From: Clavelina lepadiformis
Lineage: Eukaryota; Chordata; Ascidiacea; Aplousobranchia; Clavelinidae
Direction of reading: 5' to 3'
Assembly: GCF_947623445.1 (NCBI RefSeq)
Contig: NC_135245.1
Span: 6,331,501 to 6,395,500, forward strand
Length of the DNA: 64,000 nt
The notes below the pieces were generated by a model, which did not search any database, was not told the origin of the DNA, and was given only the letters and a program-made list of their open reading frames with translations. The position numbers were made by a program, and so were the translations under genes. Shown here piece after piece: positions 1 to 8,146 of this stretch; positions within the stretch are counted from its first letter, which is position 1, and every line of letters begins with the position of its first letter.

Positions 1-13
1 GACAACTTAGCGA

Positions 14-86
14 TGTTTCCGCCCAGGATCGAACTGGGGACCTTTCGCGTGTGAGGCGAACGTGATAACCTCTACACTACGGAAAC
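14..86 (-). tRNA. tRNA-Val-CAC: tRNA-Val(CAC), unit 1
   Basis: Read on the minus strand this is a 73-nt tRNA with discriminator A and no encoded CCA. The acceptor GTTTCCG pairs with CGGAAAC. The anticodon arm is TTCGC, loop CTCACAC, GCGAA, giving CAC, which reads GUG. The T-arm is CCCAG, TTCGATC, CTGGG and supplies the B box. There is no intron. It differs from Val(AAC) only in the anticodon and in one D-loop base (AGAGG for AGTGG). In units where the downstream flank is visible, the first T4 run lies about 47 nt past the gene. Confidence 0.97.
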
Positions 87-181
87 AGGACATTGGTCGA
101 GCATGGAAATAGCAATTAAATTTTTTAAAAAGCAGTTGCATTAAGTGTGAAAATAAAAATGCGTAAATAGACGTTGAAACT

Positions 182-253
182 CTTCTCACCCAGGGTCGGA
201 CTGGATACTTTTCGCGTGTAAAATGAACGGGATAACAATTACAGTACCAGAAC
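182..253 (-). pseudogene. tRNA-Val(TAC) relic (one per unit; unit 1 shown)
   Basis: Read on the minus strand it aligns end to end with the neighbouring Val genes: GTTATC in the D-loop region, CATTTTACACG around the anticodon (TAC), and a T-arm TCCAG, TCCGACC, CTGGG. The A box (TACTGTAATTG) and B box (AGTCCGACCCT) are degenerate, the D-loop GG is lost, and the anticodon stem has a mismatch. It starts 168 bp after each Val(CAC) in all 26 units; the position is given in each unit entry. Units 4-7 and 11 keep a C opposite G1, so their acceptor pairs at six of seven positions. Confidence 0.85.
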
Positions 254-363
254 CGATAGCGGAAAGCAAGGTTTTTTGATTTTATTTAGCAAAATTCTAT
301 TTGTTTGTTAGACGATAATGGATATTTGCAATGTTTCAGTTGAGCCAAAGTTGTAGATTGGCC

Positions 364-432
364 GCTTTTTCGGCCTGGCATCAAACCTGGAAAGTGCTTC
401 GTGTAAAATGACATTTGTCTGTATACGGAAGC
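364..432 (-). pseudogene. second, more decayed tRNA-Val-like relic (one per unit; unit 1 shown)
   Basis: On the minus strand it starts GCTTCCGTA, contains CATTTTACACG exactly as in the Val(TAC) relic, and then a T-arm-like CCAGG, TTTGATG, CCAGG that matches the B box GGTTCGANNCC except at two positions. It ends in AAAAAGC, which can pair with the first four bases. The order and spacing suit an old Val(TAC) duplicate. It could instead be an unrelated hairpin RNA, since a 9-bp inverted repeat overlaps it. Confidence 0.45.
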
Positions 433-441
433 ACTTTTTTT
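394..441 (+). other. conserved inverted repeat followed by a T7 run (one per unit)
   Basis: AAGTGCTTC and GAAGCACTT face each other around about 25 bases and are followed directly by a T-run on the plus strand. The arms and T-run are kept in all units. It overlaps the second Val-like relic. It looks like a hairpin plus Pol III terminator for a plus-strand transcript, but no matching promoter is visible. Confidence 0.5.
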
Positions 442-492
442 ATATCAAATCCGGGCATTCTTTTTAGTGTTCAACTTCGTAAGGACGACTCA

Positions 493-565
493 TGTTTCCG
501 CCCAGGATCGAACTGGGTACCTTTCGCGTGTTAGGCGAACGTGATAACCACTACACTACGGAAAC
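493..565 (-). tRNA. tRNA-Val-AAC: tRNA-Val(AAC), unit 1
   Basis: A 73-nt tRNA with the same acceptor and T-arm as Val(CAC). The anticodon loop CTAACAC gives AAC, expected to be edited to IAC and to read GUU, GUC and GUA. This copy has C-to-A in the variable loop just before the T-stem, which should be tolerated. LINE copy 1 begins 104 bp upstream of it. The first downstream T4 on its strand is about 84 nt away. Confidence 0.96.
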
Positions 566-654
566 ACGACAGTCGTAGGTTGACGCAGTTTAATTATCTT
601 TTCAAATTTTGCTTATGTCCGGAAAAGAGAGCAGAAACCGGTTCATTGTAAATG

Positions 655-669
655 TTTCGCTCATATCTT
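655..669. repeat. left target-site duplication of LINE copy 1
   Basis: The array sequence TTTCGCTCATATCTT; at least its last 12 bases recur at 7163-7174 on the far side of the LINE. Confidence 0.9.
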
Positions 670-3600
670 TTTTTTTTTTTTTTTTTTTTTTTATTTATTT
701 TTCAACCCTTTCATGGGTTTTAACACGACAATGCACGGTCAATACACGAAAACAATATTCTATATGCAATACACTTATGTACATAAATACTTCTTTTGAT
801 ACTGTCACAATCGAAATTAATTTGAGCACATACTATTCCAAAGGGTTTGTGTTACAGAGTTGTGAACACTTGTCTGGCGACTTTTCTCTGCGCTATTGCG
901 CGCTTTTGACATGGCTTTTATTCTGTTTATCACATCTTGATAGAGAAACGGTTCTTGTTCGAAAATCACTTTGTTCCTAGATAGCCATATGCAGTACCTT
1001 GAAATGCTTAACAATAATATTGTTGCATTTAAATTGGTTTCGCAAACACAAAGTTGTATTAGTGAACTCAAGTCCAAAGCAATACACATTTGTGGAGAAA
1101 CTTTCGACATCAAAACACCACTGATGTTAAATATTATCACGTTTACATAATCCCATATGGGTTGTATACATACACAATCATAAAACAAATGATATACATC
1201 TTCATCATGAAGGTCACATAATGGGCATCTTGATGTTTTTTGTATACGTGCTATGCGCTCATTAATACATAAGGGTAACACATTCCATACCATCTTGTAA
1301 CCAAAAGTTTTTAAATAATTTGGTAGTACCTTATTGTGAATGCCAGTCCACATGTTTTGCATATTTATGGGGAACATAGGTACTAGTACTTGTGCATTTC
1401 TCTCGTTTACAATTCTCCTGTAAATTTGTTTGGTTGTCTTTTCAGCAATTTCATCTATGGTAATACTGTAACGTTTCAGTATATCAACTACGTTGCTATA
1501 ATATGACGTGGGTTGTGTAGCATGCAGCACAGAATTATTTACAGGCATTGCCAACATATTACACAAAGTAAAGCCAATGTAATATTCAAGGAAATACAGC
1601 GGTAAGTGTATGCTGTTATTTTGCTTTCGAGCGTTGTAATATTTCTTAACAACTTTTAACTTCAAGATATCTAAATACAGTGGGATGTCAATAAAGTCGT
1701 ATCCACCATTTTCCCTGGCTTTACTTATCGTTTCAATGTTTAATCTTGCACCAGTGCTAAAAACATAATTTTCAACAATTTTGCGTACATTTCGGCGTTG
1801 CTGAAGCGCAAGATCATACACTCTAGAACCATACACAAAAATGGGCAATAATAGTGTTTTTACAATTAGCGATTTTCCATCATACGTCGATCTAAATTTT
1901 GAGAAATTCGATACCTTCAAACGCATGCTACGCACCTTGTTTTCGAGCCAATCAGTAATTGCCTGAGGTTTACCATAAGGAACGTTCAAAACATTTATCG
2001 AATCGACCCAGGAAAGCGTGGGAAGCTGAGAGTTTTTGCTTTGCTTCCTACCTAGTTTCAAAGCCGTTACTTTACTGAAGTTCACTTTTATTCCCGTCGC
2101 TGTAAGGTATTCACCTAATACAAAAAAGGCTTGTGACACCGATTGTTCATCTTGGAGGACCAAGGTTGTATCATCGGCGTATGCTATAGTTTTCACAACT
2201 TTACCGCCTGAAGCTGGTAGATGTAAACCTTGTATATCTGTATTCTTGTTTAAAGCAATTATAACCGGTTCCATTGCTAACAGGAACAAATACAAACTTA
2301 ACGGATCTCCTTGTCGTAAACCGCGTTCGACGCGAAAATCTGCCCCTATATGCCCATTGATCATTACACATGTCTGATTATTTATCAGCGTAGTTGTAAT
2401 CATTTTCGTAAAAATTTCACCAAAACCGAATTTTTTCAGAATTTCAACCAAGAATTCATGGTCGACGCAGTCAAATGCTTTGTAGATGTCAAGAGATACA
2501 ATGTATCCCTCAGTGTTTCTATTTTTAATATATTCAATACAGTCTCTAAGCAGCGCTGTTCCATCGTTTATATCTCTGCCACACACTGCAAACTGCGTGT
2601 CATTGATAAGTTTTGGTACAAAGCTTTTCAATCGTAATGTCATCATTTTGCTAAATATCTTATAATCGACATTCAGTAATGTTATCGGTCGATAATTTTT
2701 TATATCAGTCCGTTCGCCTTTTTTAAATATCAGAGTTAGCAGTCCCCGAGTCAACTCGGCGGGTGGTTGTGATTCAGCAAAAAACTCTTTGGCTACTTCA
2801 ATCAGCGTGTCGCCTACAAGGCTCCAGAACGTTTTGTAGAATTCTATGCTTAAGCCATCGAGCCCCGGTGTTTTACCATTTTTCATGGATTTAATGGCGA
2901 AAAGCATCTCGTCCTTAGTTACTTCCAGCTCTAAGGTCTCTGTGGTGTCTCTATCTATTTTTTGTTCAATATCCTGTAGGAACGCGCTTTGTCTCCATTT
3001 GTCAAGTTTTTGTTTCGAGTATAAGGTTTTATAAAAATCAGTCGCAACATCTAGTTTTTCTTTCGGCGTGTTTGCTTCAATGTTTTGATTTGTGCGCAGC
3101 GACTCGATGTAGGTCGCTCTGTGATGTTCTTTCAGCTTGCGGTAGAAAAACTTTGTCGGGCGATCTCGGTAGTCAAGTTCATTTGCATGAGCAATTATTC
3201 TAATTTTCTTTCGTTTTTCTTTGTGGATAGTAATTAGTTCGGCTTTTTTTTTGCGAAACTCTGTCATGACTTTTTTGCCTTCATTTAAGTCTTGGCGCAA
3301 ATCATTGAGGCTTGCGTTTAATTCGTGTTCTCGCTGATTCTTTTTTCGGTGAATTCGCTTCGAGTGTTTCTGCACCAGTTCTCTTATTCGGTACTTTGTA
3401 TCAACCCACCAATCGAGTTTATTTTTGTAAAGAACTTGCAGACTTTTATAATCATGCCAGCTTTCTTTTAATTCTTGAGTAAGGTCTTCATTTTCGTAAA
3501 CGGTGACATTGTTTTTCCAGTAGCCATTGCCGTAGTTTCTGGAAATGTTTAATTTGATATCAACGTGAATCGCGTCGTGATCGCTTACAGCGCAAGGTTC

Positions 3601-4169
3601 GATGACATGATTAATGTGCGTGAGCTCGTCTGAACCGTAAAAGCGGTCCAGCCTTGAGTGCGCTTCGTTGCCATGCCAAGTAAAATCTTTTCCGTTCGGT
3701 CGTGATATTCTATAGAGGTCTTTCAATCCGTAGGTTTCGCACAAATCCTTCAGGGACTTCGACTCATACCGTTTAACTTGGTGCGCCATAAAGTTATTGC
3801 GATCTTTTAGTCGGTCGTCGACGCAGTTGAAATCCCCCGCCAACAGTGTTGGTAATTTGCTGTGCACATAAGGATATATGCCGTCATAAAACCGATCTTG
3901 CGTGTTGCATTCGTTGCCACTTCCGCGTACTGGTGCGTAAACGTTTACAATGTGCATACTTTCGCCAAAAACACTAATATCCGCGGCTAATACTCTCCCA
4001 AAGTTGTCAAAATTTACGCTTTTAACCTCTATATGCTTGTTATTTATTAGTATAGCCAGGCCTCTTGATTGCGTGTTTCCTGAATTCCACAGCGCACGCT
4101 TACCCCATTCTTTTGTCCACTGTATTTCGTCCCCCGGGCTAGAGTGCGTTTCTTGTAACAAGGCAACGT

Positions 4170-4183
4170 CAACGTTTTTGGTG
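4170..4183. repeat. left direct repeat flanking the DNA transposon
   Basis: CAACGTTTTTGGTG, repeated at 5414-5427 and present once in the uninterrupted LINE copy 2. At 14 bp it is longer than the 8-11 bp usual for MULEs; a few bases may match by chance because the right transposon end also reads ...CACCAAAC. Confidence 0.85.
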
Positions 4184-4376
4184 TACCGACACTTAATCAC
4201 GCGACACATAATCACGCGACATTTAATCACCGACACATAATCACTAGGACATTTAATCACGCGACACATAATCACTAGGACATTTAATCACGCGACACAT
4301 AATCACTAGGACATTTAATCACGCGACTTCGATACGTAATCACGCGACATTTAATCACGCGACACATAATCACTTG
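4184..4376 (+). repeat. left inverted terminal array of the DNA transposon
   Basis: About 12 copies of a motif ending TAATCAC, joined by CGCGACA, CTAGGACA or CGACACA. It mirrors the right end in composition and partly in order. Confidence 0.9.
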
Positions 4377-5006
4377 GATGCGACTCCCCGACAATTGTTT
4401 TGACTCCGTTGCGCCAGCTTTCTCTATAATGTTTCTTTAAATCAACACCAGCTTCATAAAGTCTAATTGTTATATTGTCCGAAAGTATAACCTATGTAAT
4501 ATCTAACATTATTCTACTGTATTGTCACCGAAGCTCTTGACCACAGTACCATCAAAACGTTACACCGTAAAATACAATGCTACTTGTTTTGTGTCGGTTT
4601 TGGAACTCTGGAACAATGCCAATGAATAAATTATTACAATTTACTATCACGACCGCCACATCTCTTTGTATCTATAACGACTAGTCCAGTCTACAGACAA
4701 TCTCGTTCCGGATACGGCCCGCGGGCCCTAGGTTGCGACCCTTGGTCTATGCTCTATAGCTTGCCGCTGTCTTACCGTTGTAACTCGTGGTTATTTCAAT
4801 TCAGGGGACATTACTATGACTAGACAGTTAATCACACGACATTTATACAGTGTCTTTGTCTATACTATAGCCTGCCGCTGTCTTACCGTTGTAAATCGTG
4901 ATTATTTTAATTTAACGGACATTACTATGACTAATAAAAACGGAACGATTCAGTGGCGTGGCAAACTCTACCAGAAATGTCGGGGCGAACGGACATTAGG
5001 GCTACT

Positions 5007-5237
5007 ATGACTAATAAGACAGTGCAGTTTAGCTTAACATCGAAAGGGAATCAATCGGTGCTGCACAAACAGTACGAGTTTGTCAAACACCGTGAGTACG
5101 CAAACGGAACGATTCAGTGGCGTTGCAAACTCTACCAGAAAAGTCGGTGCCAGGCTCGTATAACAACCGAAGTGCAGTTGCTTACATTTCCTATGCATAA
5201 CATTGCTGTAAATTGTAAATGTAAAAAAATATTGTAA
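5007..5237 (+). CDS. FLYWCH-type zinc-finger fragment within the DNA transposon
   Basis: 76 residues from an ATG in MTNKTVQFSLTSKGNQSVL. The pattern F...SKGN..L...YEFVKHR...NGTIQWRC.....RCQARITT fits the FLYWCH finger (aromatic-rich start, WRC, then CxAR), with a trailing His at MHN. An earlier in-frame ATG at 4953 comes from a partial duplicate of the WRC segment, so 5007 is preferred. It may be the N-terminal DNA-binding part of a MULE transposase, or a captured host finger. No introns or promoter can be assigned. Confidence 0.6.
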   Translation: MTNKTVQFSLTSKGNQSVLHKQYEFVKHREYANGTIQWRCKLYQKSRCQARITTEVQLLTFPMHNIAVNCKCKKIL

Positions 5238-5239
5238 AT

Positions 5240-5413
5240 GTGTGATTAAATGTCGCGTGATTAAATGTCCTAGTGATTATGTGTCGCGTGATTAAATGTC
5301 CTAGTGATTATGTGTCGCGTGATTAAATGTCGCGTGATTAAATGTCCTAGTGATTATGTGTCGGTGATTATGTGTCGCGTGATTAAGTGTCGCGTGATTA
5401 ACTGTCACCAAAC
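5240..5413 (-). repeat. right inverted terminal array of the DNA transposon
   Basis: About 11 copies of the same motif in reverse complement (GTGATTA...), ending GTTAATCAC-type then CTGTCACCAAAC. Confidence 0.9.
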
Positions 5414-5427
5414 CAACGTTTTTGGTG
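5414..5427. repeat. right direct repeat flanking the DNA transposon
   Basis: Second copy of CAACGTTTTTGGTG, continuing into LINE ORF2. Confidence 0.85.
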
Positions 5428-5566
5428 CGTAGCAAGTCATAAACGAAGGCGCGTTTGTCTTGCTTTCGCAATCCATTACAATTAAGACTGAGAATACGTA
5501 GAAGAAACATAATAAACGATAACGTAAGGTATCTAAATCCGGAAAAACGAATACAATAATTACTAT

Positions 5567-7021
5567 TTAAATATAATCTTTAGTCCCTTCAATACTTTCA
5601 CATGTGTATTTATATCCACAATTACAAAAGTATGATTGAGAGGGGCTTATGGCCTTACAAACCACCTCTTCACAGTCACAATGTATAACACACAAATTGC
5701 ATTCTGTGTTCACACATTTGCCTTGTGTTCTAATTGGGGGTATTAGGTTGTAGCTCTTACACAAACACTCACACAATGAAGCATTACAGGTTGCACATTC
5801 AACAAAGTTCTCACCATACTCTGATACATGAGTGTGTGCTTTACAGCAGGATAGGTATTTTAATTCACTTTGACACACATCACAAGGAAAGTCATGCATG
5901 TTTCCTTCTGGAATTATCTGTTTAATTCTGTCATTACAGGTATTTATTACTATATAATCTTCAGGGCATTTACTACATTTCCATTTCTTGCACTCCAAGA
6001 TATGTTCTTCATTGTCACATGCTAGACATTTGACTATGTAAGTATTATCATTATGGCTAACCTTTGTGCAGGGCTCCTCAGTTGCCTCATCTGGAGAGGG
6101 TCTTTTCCTGTCACTCCTCCTGTCAGTATTCTTTTCTATTGAGTTGTCTTCATTCATATGTACTTCTGTTAGATTGTTTTCTGTCATGTCAAACCAGTCC
6201 CTAGGTTGTTCTTCACCTTTCTTTGTGGTTGCTGTATCAGGTTCATTGTGGTCATTGTTCTTTCCATCTTCAGTATTGTCCTTGTTTGTGTTCATTATAG
6301 AATTTTCATGGTTTTCTTCATTGTGAGTGTGGCCAGGTGATTGGTGTCTAGTGAGGGGGTTTCTATAATAATCCATACCTCTTCTAGGGTTTGGCTGATT
6401 GTTCTCTTCCAGTGGGGGGTATTCAGAGTTATTTTTGGCAGGACAGTTGATGTGTTTGTGTCCTGGTTTGTTGCAGTACTGGCATGTTGCCAACTGTCCT
6501 TGGTATTTGACTAGCAGTTCTTCTCCAAGAATATTTAAATAGCTTGGTATTGGTGTTTGATCCAGTTCATCTTTAGCCATTTCCATAATATAAACACCAC
6601 TGAACAAAGCCTTTGCATCTTTTTTTGGGAAACATTTAATGATTTTACCATGATTTTCTTCTAAGTATGATTTCAAGGCTTCAATAGGAAATGGTTTAGG
6701 AATCCAAGATATATGAACATATACCTTATCCGGTTCATACAGCTTTAGGTACCGAATTTCTTCAAGATTAAGAAGTTTTTCATGTAAATCCAGAACATGC
6801 TCTCTCGACTTGCAGGTAATATCGATATTGCCGCCTTTCTTCTCCACTAGGCCAACGAGTAATTTTAAAGAAAAGTTAATCTTTTCAAAAATTTTCCAAA
6901 GATCTTCCCTTTTGGTACCATAAGATACTCTAAACGTTAGGCAATTTGGCCTTGCATACTCCATAGTTCTTAACTTCTTCTTAACTTTGTCCGAATAAGA
7001 AACAGGTTTAATTTCTGCCAT
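5567..7021 (-). CDS. LINE ORF1, RNA-binding protein with CCHC knuckle and Cys-rich tail (copy 1, intact)
   Basis: 484 residues. Residues 1-170 resemble the N-terminal domain of L1/Tx1-type ORF1 proteins (TFRVSYGTKREDLWKIF ... YVHISWIPKPFPIEALKSYL), likely an RRM-like fold. A zinc knuckle CQYCNKPGHKHINC (CX2CX4HX4C) lies near residue 180. Residues about 200-320 are polar and low in complexity. From about 329 to the end, some 24 cysteines in roughly 150 residues form repeated CXXC and CXC motifs, an unusual tail for a LINE ORF1. Expected to bind the element's RNA in an RNP with ORF2p. The stop lies 56 bp from the ORF2 start. Confidence 0.9.
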   Translation of the reverse strand: MAEIKPVSYSDKVKKKLRTMEYARPNCLTFRVSYGTKREDLWKIFEKINFSLKLLVGLVEKKGGNIDITCKSREHVLDLHEKLLNLEEIRYLKLYEPDKVYVHISWIPKPFPIEALKSYLEENHGKIIKCFPKKDAKALFSGVYIMEMAKDELDQTPIPSYLNILGEELLVKYQGQLATCQYCNKPGHKHINCPAKNNSEYPPLEENNQPNPRRGMDYYRNPLTRHQSPGHTHNEENHENSIMNTNKDNTEDGKNNDHNEPDTATTKKGEEQPRDWFDMTENNLTEVHMNEDNSIEKNTDRRSDRKRPSPDEATEEPCTKVSHNDNTYIVKCLACDNEEHILECKKWKCSKCPEDYIVINTCNDRIKQIIPEGNMHDFPCDVCQSELKYLSCCKAHTHVSEYGENFVECATCNASLCECLCKSYNLIPPIRTQGKCVNTECNLCVIHCDCEEVVCKAISPSQSYFCNCGYKYTCESIEGTKDYI

Positions 7022-7162
7022 AACTTTCGATGATTCAGAGCACTCAAGTGCAAATATTTAACAATATAAGCAGGCGTAATGGGTGGCTAACCCAAAATAT
7101 TCTACCAGATTTCCACGCGGTTGCTTAACTTCGTCCACTACAGTCCCTTAACAATAGTTTTC

Positions 7163-7174
7163 CGCTCATATCTT
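7163..7174. repeat. right target-site duplication of LINE copy 1
   Basis: CGCTCATATCTT, followed at once by the normal array sequence CTGTATCTATCGG. Confidence 0.9.
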
Positions 7175-7336
7175 CTGTATCTATCGGATAATAGCCACAA
7201 GCTCGGTGGTTTGAATACAAATTGGGTGAAGGAAACATTACGACTATTTTATTCAGTAAATGATATTTGATGTTTTGTGTGTCTTGCTGAAGATCGCACT
7301 GAAACGGTCAACTTAACATAGCGATGCTAGCAGAAA

Positions 7337-7408
7337 TGCCTCCAGTGAGAATTGAACTCACGACCCCTGGTTTACAAGACCAGTTCTCTACCCCTGAACT
7401 ATGGAGGC
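7337..7408 (-). tRNA. tRNA-Thr-TGT: tRNA-Thr(TGT), unit 1
   Basis: A 72-nt tRNA: acceptor GCCTCCA with TGGAGGC, anticodon arm CTGGT, loop CTTGTAA, ACCAG (anticodon TGT, reads ACA and ACG), T-arm GTGAG, TTCAATT, CTCAC, discriminator A. Units 1-11 carry D-stem GTTC facing GAGA, with a G10.A25 mismatch and a T.G pair; units 12-25 carry the canonical GCTC/GAGC. It is divergent from Thr(AGT), 144 bp away. Confidence 0.94.
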
Positions 7409-7552
7409 GGCTACGATGTGGCGCCCTGATATCATTTCTTTTACCAATCTTGAAGACAATAACCATGCAAGAAGAATTAATCAGACTTAATCAACGTGAT
7501 GGCAATAAAACTTCGAATTGCAGAAGAGCAATCTCAGAAAAGACGGACGTAC

Positions 7553-7624
7553 GGCGCCATGGCTTAGTGGCAAAGCGCCTGTCTAGTAAACAGGAGATCC
7601 TGGGTTTGAATCCCAGTGGTGCCT
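7553..7624 (+). tRNA. tRNA-Thr-AGT: tRNA-Thr(AGT), unit 1
   Basis: A 72-nt plus-strand tRNA: acceptor GGCGCCA with TGGTGCC, discriminator T, anticodon arm CCTGT, loop CTAGTAA, ACAGG (AGT, expected IGU, reads ACU, ACC and ACA). It closely matches animal tRNA-Thr(AGT). This copy has C56 changed to T in the B box (TTTGAA for TTCGAA), a position needed for the G19-C56 tertiary pair, so its activity is doubtful. Confidence 0.9.
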
Positions 7625-8002
7625 TTGTAACAAAACAGACAGCTAAGCATCGTGCTTTAACATTGGACTACCGGGTTCCGTGAAATCTTTCTTTATTTTA
7701 TTATACAGTAAATTTACTAAAAGACTGATTACTTGAAAATCCTCGATGGGGCTCTCTGAATTTTTTCCCGTCAATTTAGTATGCTTTGAACTACCATTCC
7801 ATAAAATGCAATCGAAAAACAATGATTCAAACTTTTTTACAGAGGCGCAAAAAAAACACTAGGATTTTTAGTCTAAAATCCCAATTTTAGCTACTTTCAT
7901 GCTAATTTTTAGCATATTTCTGCACACGACCTGGGACATTGAAGCACGCCAACTGCTAGTGTAATTTCCAGGCTAGAAACACCACCAACCACGCTGCATT
8001 CT

Positions 8003-8038
8003 GATTGGTCTAAACATGTATTTAAAGCCCTACGTAGG
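8003..8038 (+). promoter_or_regulatory. CCAAT-like, TATTTAAA and palindrome module (one per unit; unit 1 shown)
   Basis: GATTGG at 8003, TATTTAAA from 8019 and the perfect palindrome CCTACGTAGG at 8029-8038 occur together. In units 12-25 the middle element is TTTTTAAA, so the TATA-like box is not conserved, whereas GATTGG (GATTTG in a few units) and the palindrome are. No coding region follows. Confidence 0.25.
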
Positions 8039-8073
8039 AGTACAACAATTTCATAAAGATCTTAGTTTTAGTT

Positions 8074-8146
8074 ATTTGACGCTTCCTGAACCACCAAGCT
8101 TTCGTTTAACAGCCGAACACCCTAGCCGATTGAGCAGAAAGAATCT
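8074..8146 (-). pseudogene. tRNA-Asn(GTT) relic (one per unit; unit 1 shown)
   Basis: The minus strand reads CTCAATCGGCTAGGGTG, then GTTCGGCTGTTAAACGAA, then GCTTGGTGGTTC. This follows the D-arm, anticodon arm (loop CTGTTAA, anticodon GTT) and T-arm start of animal tRNA-Asn(GTT) almost base for base. After GGTTC the similarity stops (AGGAAGCGTC), so the T-stem and acceptor are lost. It lies about 165 bp before each next Val(CAC), in every complete unit. Confidence 0.85.

Larger units (their letters stand above)
4184..5413. mobile_element. 1.23-kb DNA transposon, probably MULE-like and non-autonomous, inside LINE copy 1
   Basis: Absent from the matching point of LINE copy 2, so the borders are clear. 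Both ends are long inverted repeats made of short tandem motifs (TAATCAC plus CGCGACAT, CGCGACAC or TAGGACAT, each 14-17 bp). The interior holds three partial duplications around GGACATTACTATGACTA and a FLYWCH-type reading frame. No transposase catalytic region is visible. FLYWCH fingers are known in MULE transposases, hence the family suggestion. Confidence 0.85.
817..5510 (-). pseudogene. LINE copy 1 ORF2 (endonuclease/reverse transcriptase), split by transposon insertion
   Basis: The first 30-odd codons (MFLLRILSLNCNGLRK...) lie at 5414-5510 and the rest at 817-4183; the 1.23-kb transposon sits between them within TKNV. Downstream, all domains seen in copy 2 are present: LLQETH, AGDFNC and SDHDAI of the APE endonuclease, GLRQGDPLS and YADD of RT, and the C-terminal CPLC...H...C. 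The downstream frame runs by chance into the transposon's repeats (MIMCRVIKC...), so an open frame of 1152 codons exists without the endonuclease start. Function should be lost. Confidence 0.93.
670..7162 (-). mobile_element. LINE copy 1 (APE-type non-LTR retrotransposon, L1/Tx1-like), interrupted by a DNA transposon
   Basis: Minus-strand element of about 5.25 kb without its insertion: 5' UTR (7022-7162), ORF1 (5567-7021), short intergenic stretch, ORF2, 3' UTR and poly-A (the T-run from 670). Just before the poly-A is a small hairpin, AACCC-ATGAAA-GGGTT. The 5' end carries about 17 bases (GGAAAACTATTGTTAAG) before GGACTGTAGTGG that LINE copy 2 does not share. There are only a handful of amino-acid differences from copy 2 over ORF2, so both are young. 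Confidence 0.95.

Noticed and set aside
7-189. Recurring 60-76 residue minus-strand frame ending GPQFDPGRKHR
   Set aside because: It reads through tRNA-Val(CAC) and its flank; the same peptide ends are typical of frames across tRNA genes.
361-376. GGCCGCTTTTTCGGCC as a histone mRNA stem-loop
   Set aside because: The stem is five pairs with a six-base loop, not the six-pair, four-base histone form, and there is no histone gene nearby.
817-4275. 1152-residue frame in LINE copy 1 beginning MIMCRVIKCPSDYV, as a novel fusion protein
   Set aside because: The first residues are the translated terminal repeats of the inserted transposon, joined by chance to LINE ORF2.
4184-4376. CRISPR-like array from the short regular repeats
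   Set aside because: The motif is the terminal array of a DNA transposon, with an inverted partner at 5240-5413, no true spacers, and a eukaryotic setting.
655-7174. Single LINE insertion later copied to the other unit
   Set aside because: Different target duplication lengths, different 5' ends and independent lesions make two insertions more likely, though gene conversion is not fully excluded.
7639-7680. Possible tRNA D-arm relic on the minus strand (TAGTCCAATGTTAAAGCAC) in the 311-bp spacer
   Set aside because: It resembles an A box and D-arm, but no anticodon arm or T-arm follows in the right place.
7324-7683. Recurring 119-residue open frame starting MLAEMPPVRIELTTPG, found in almost every unit
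   Set aside because: It runs across the antisense of Thr(TGT) and the sense of Thr(AGT). Conservation comes from the tRNA genes and array homogenisation, not from a protein.
7940-8010. Second Asn-like fragment (GTGGTTGGTGGTG on the minus strand)
   Set aside because: Only a dozen bases resemble tRNA-Asn and the arms are missing; chance similarity cannot be excluded.
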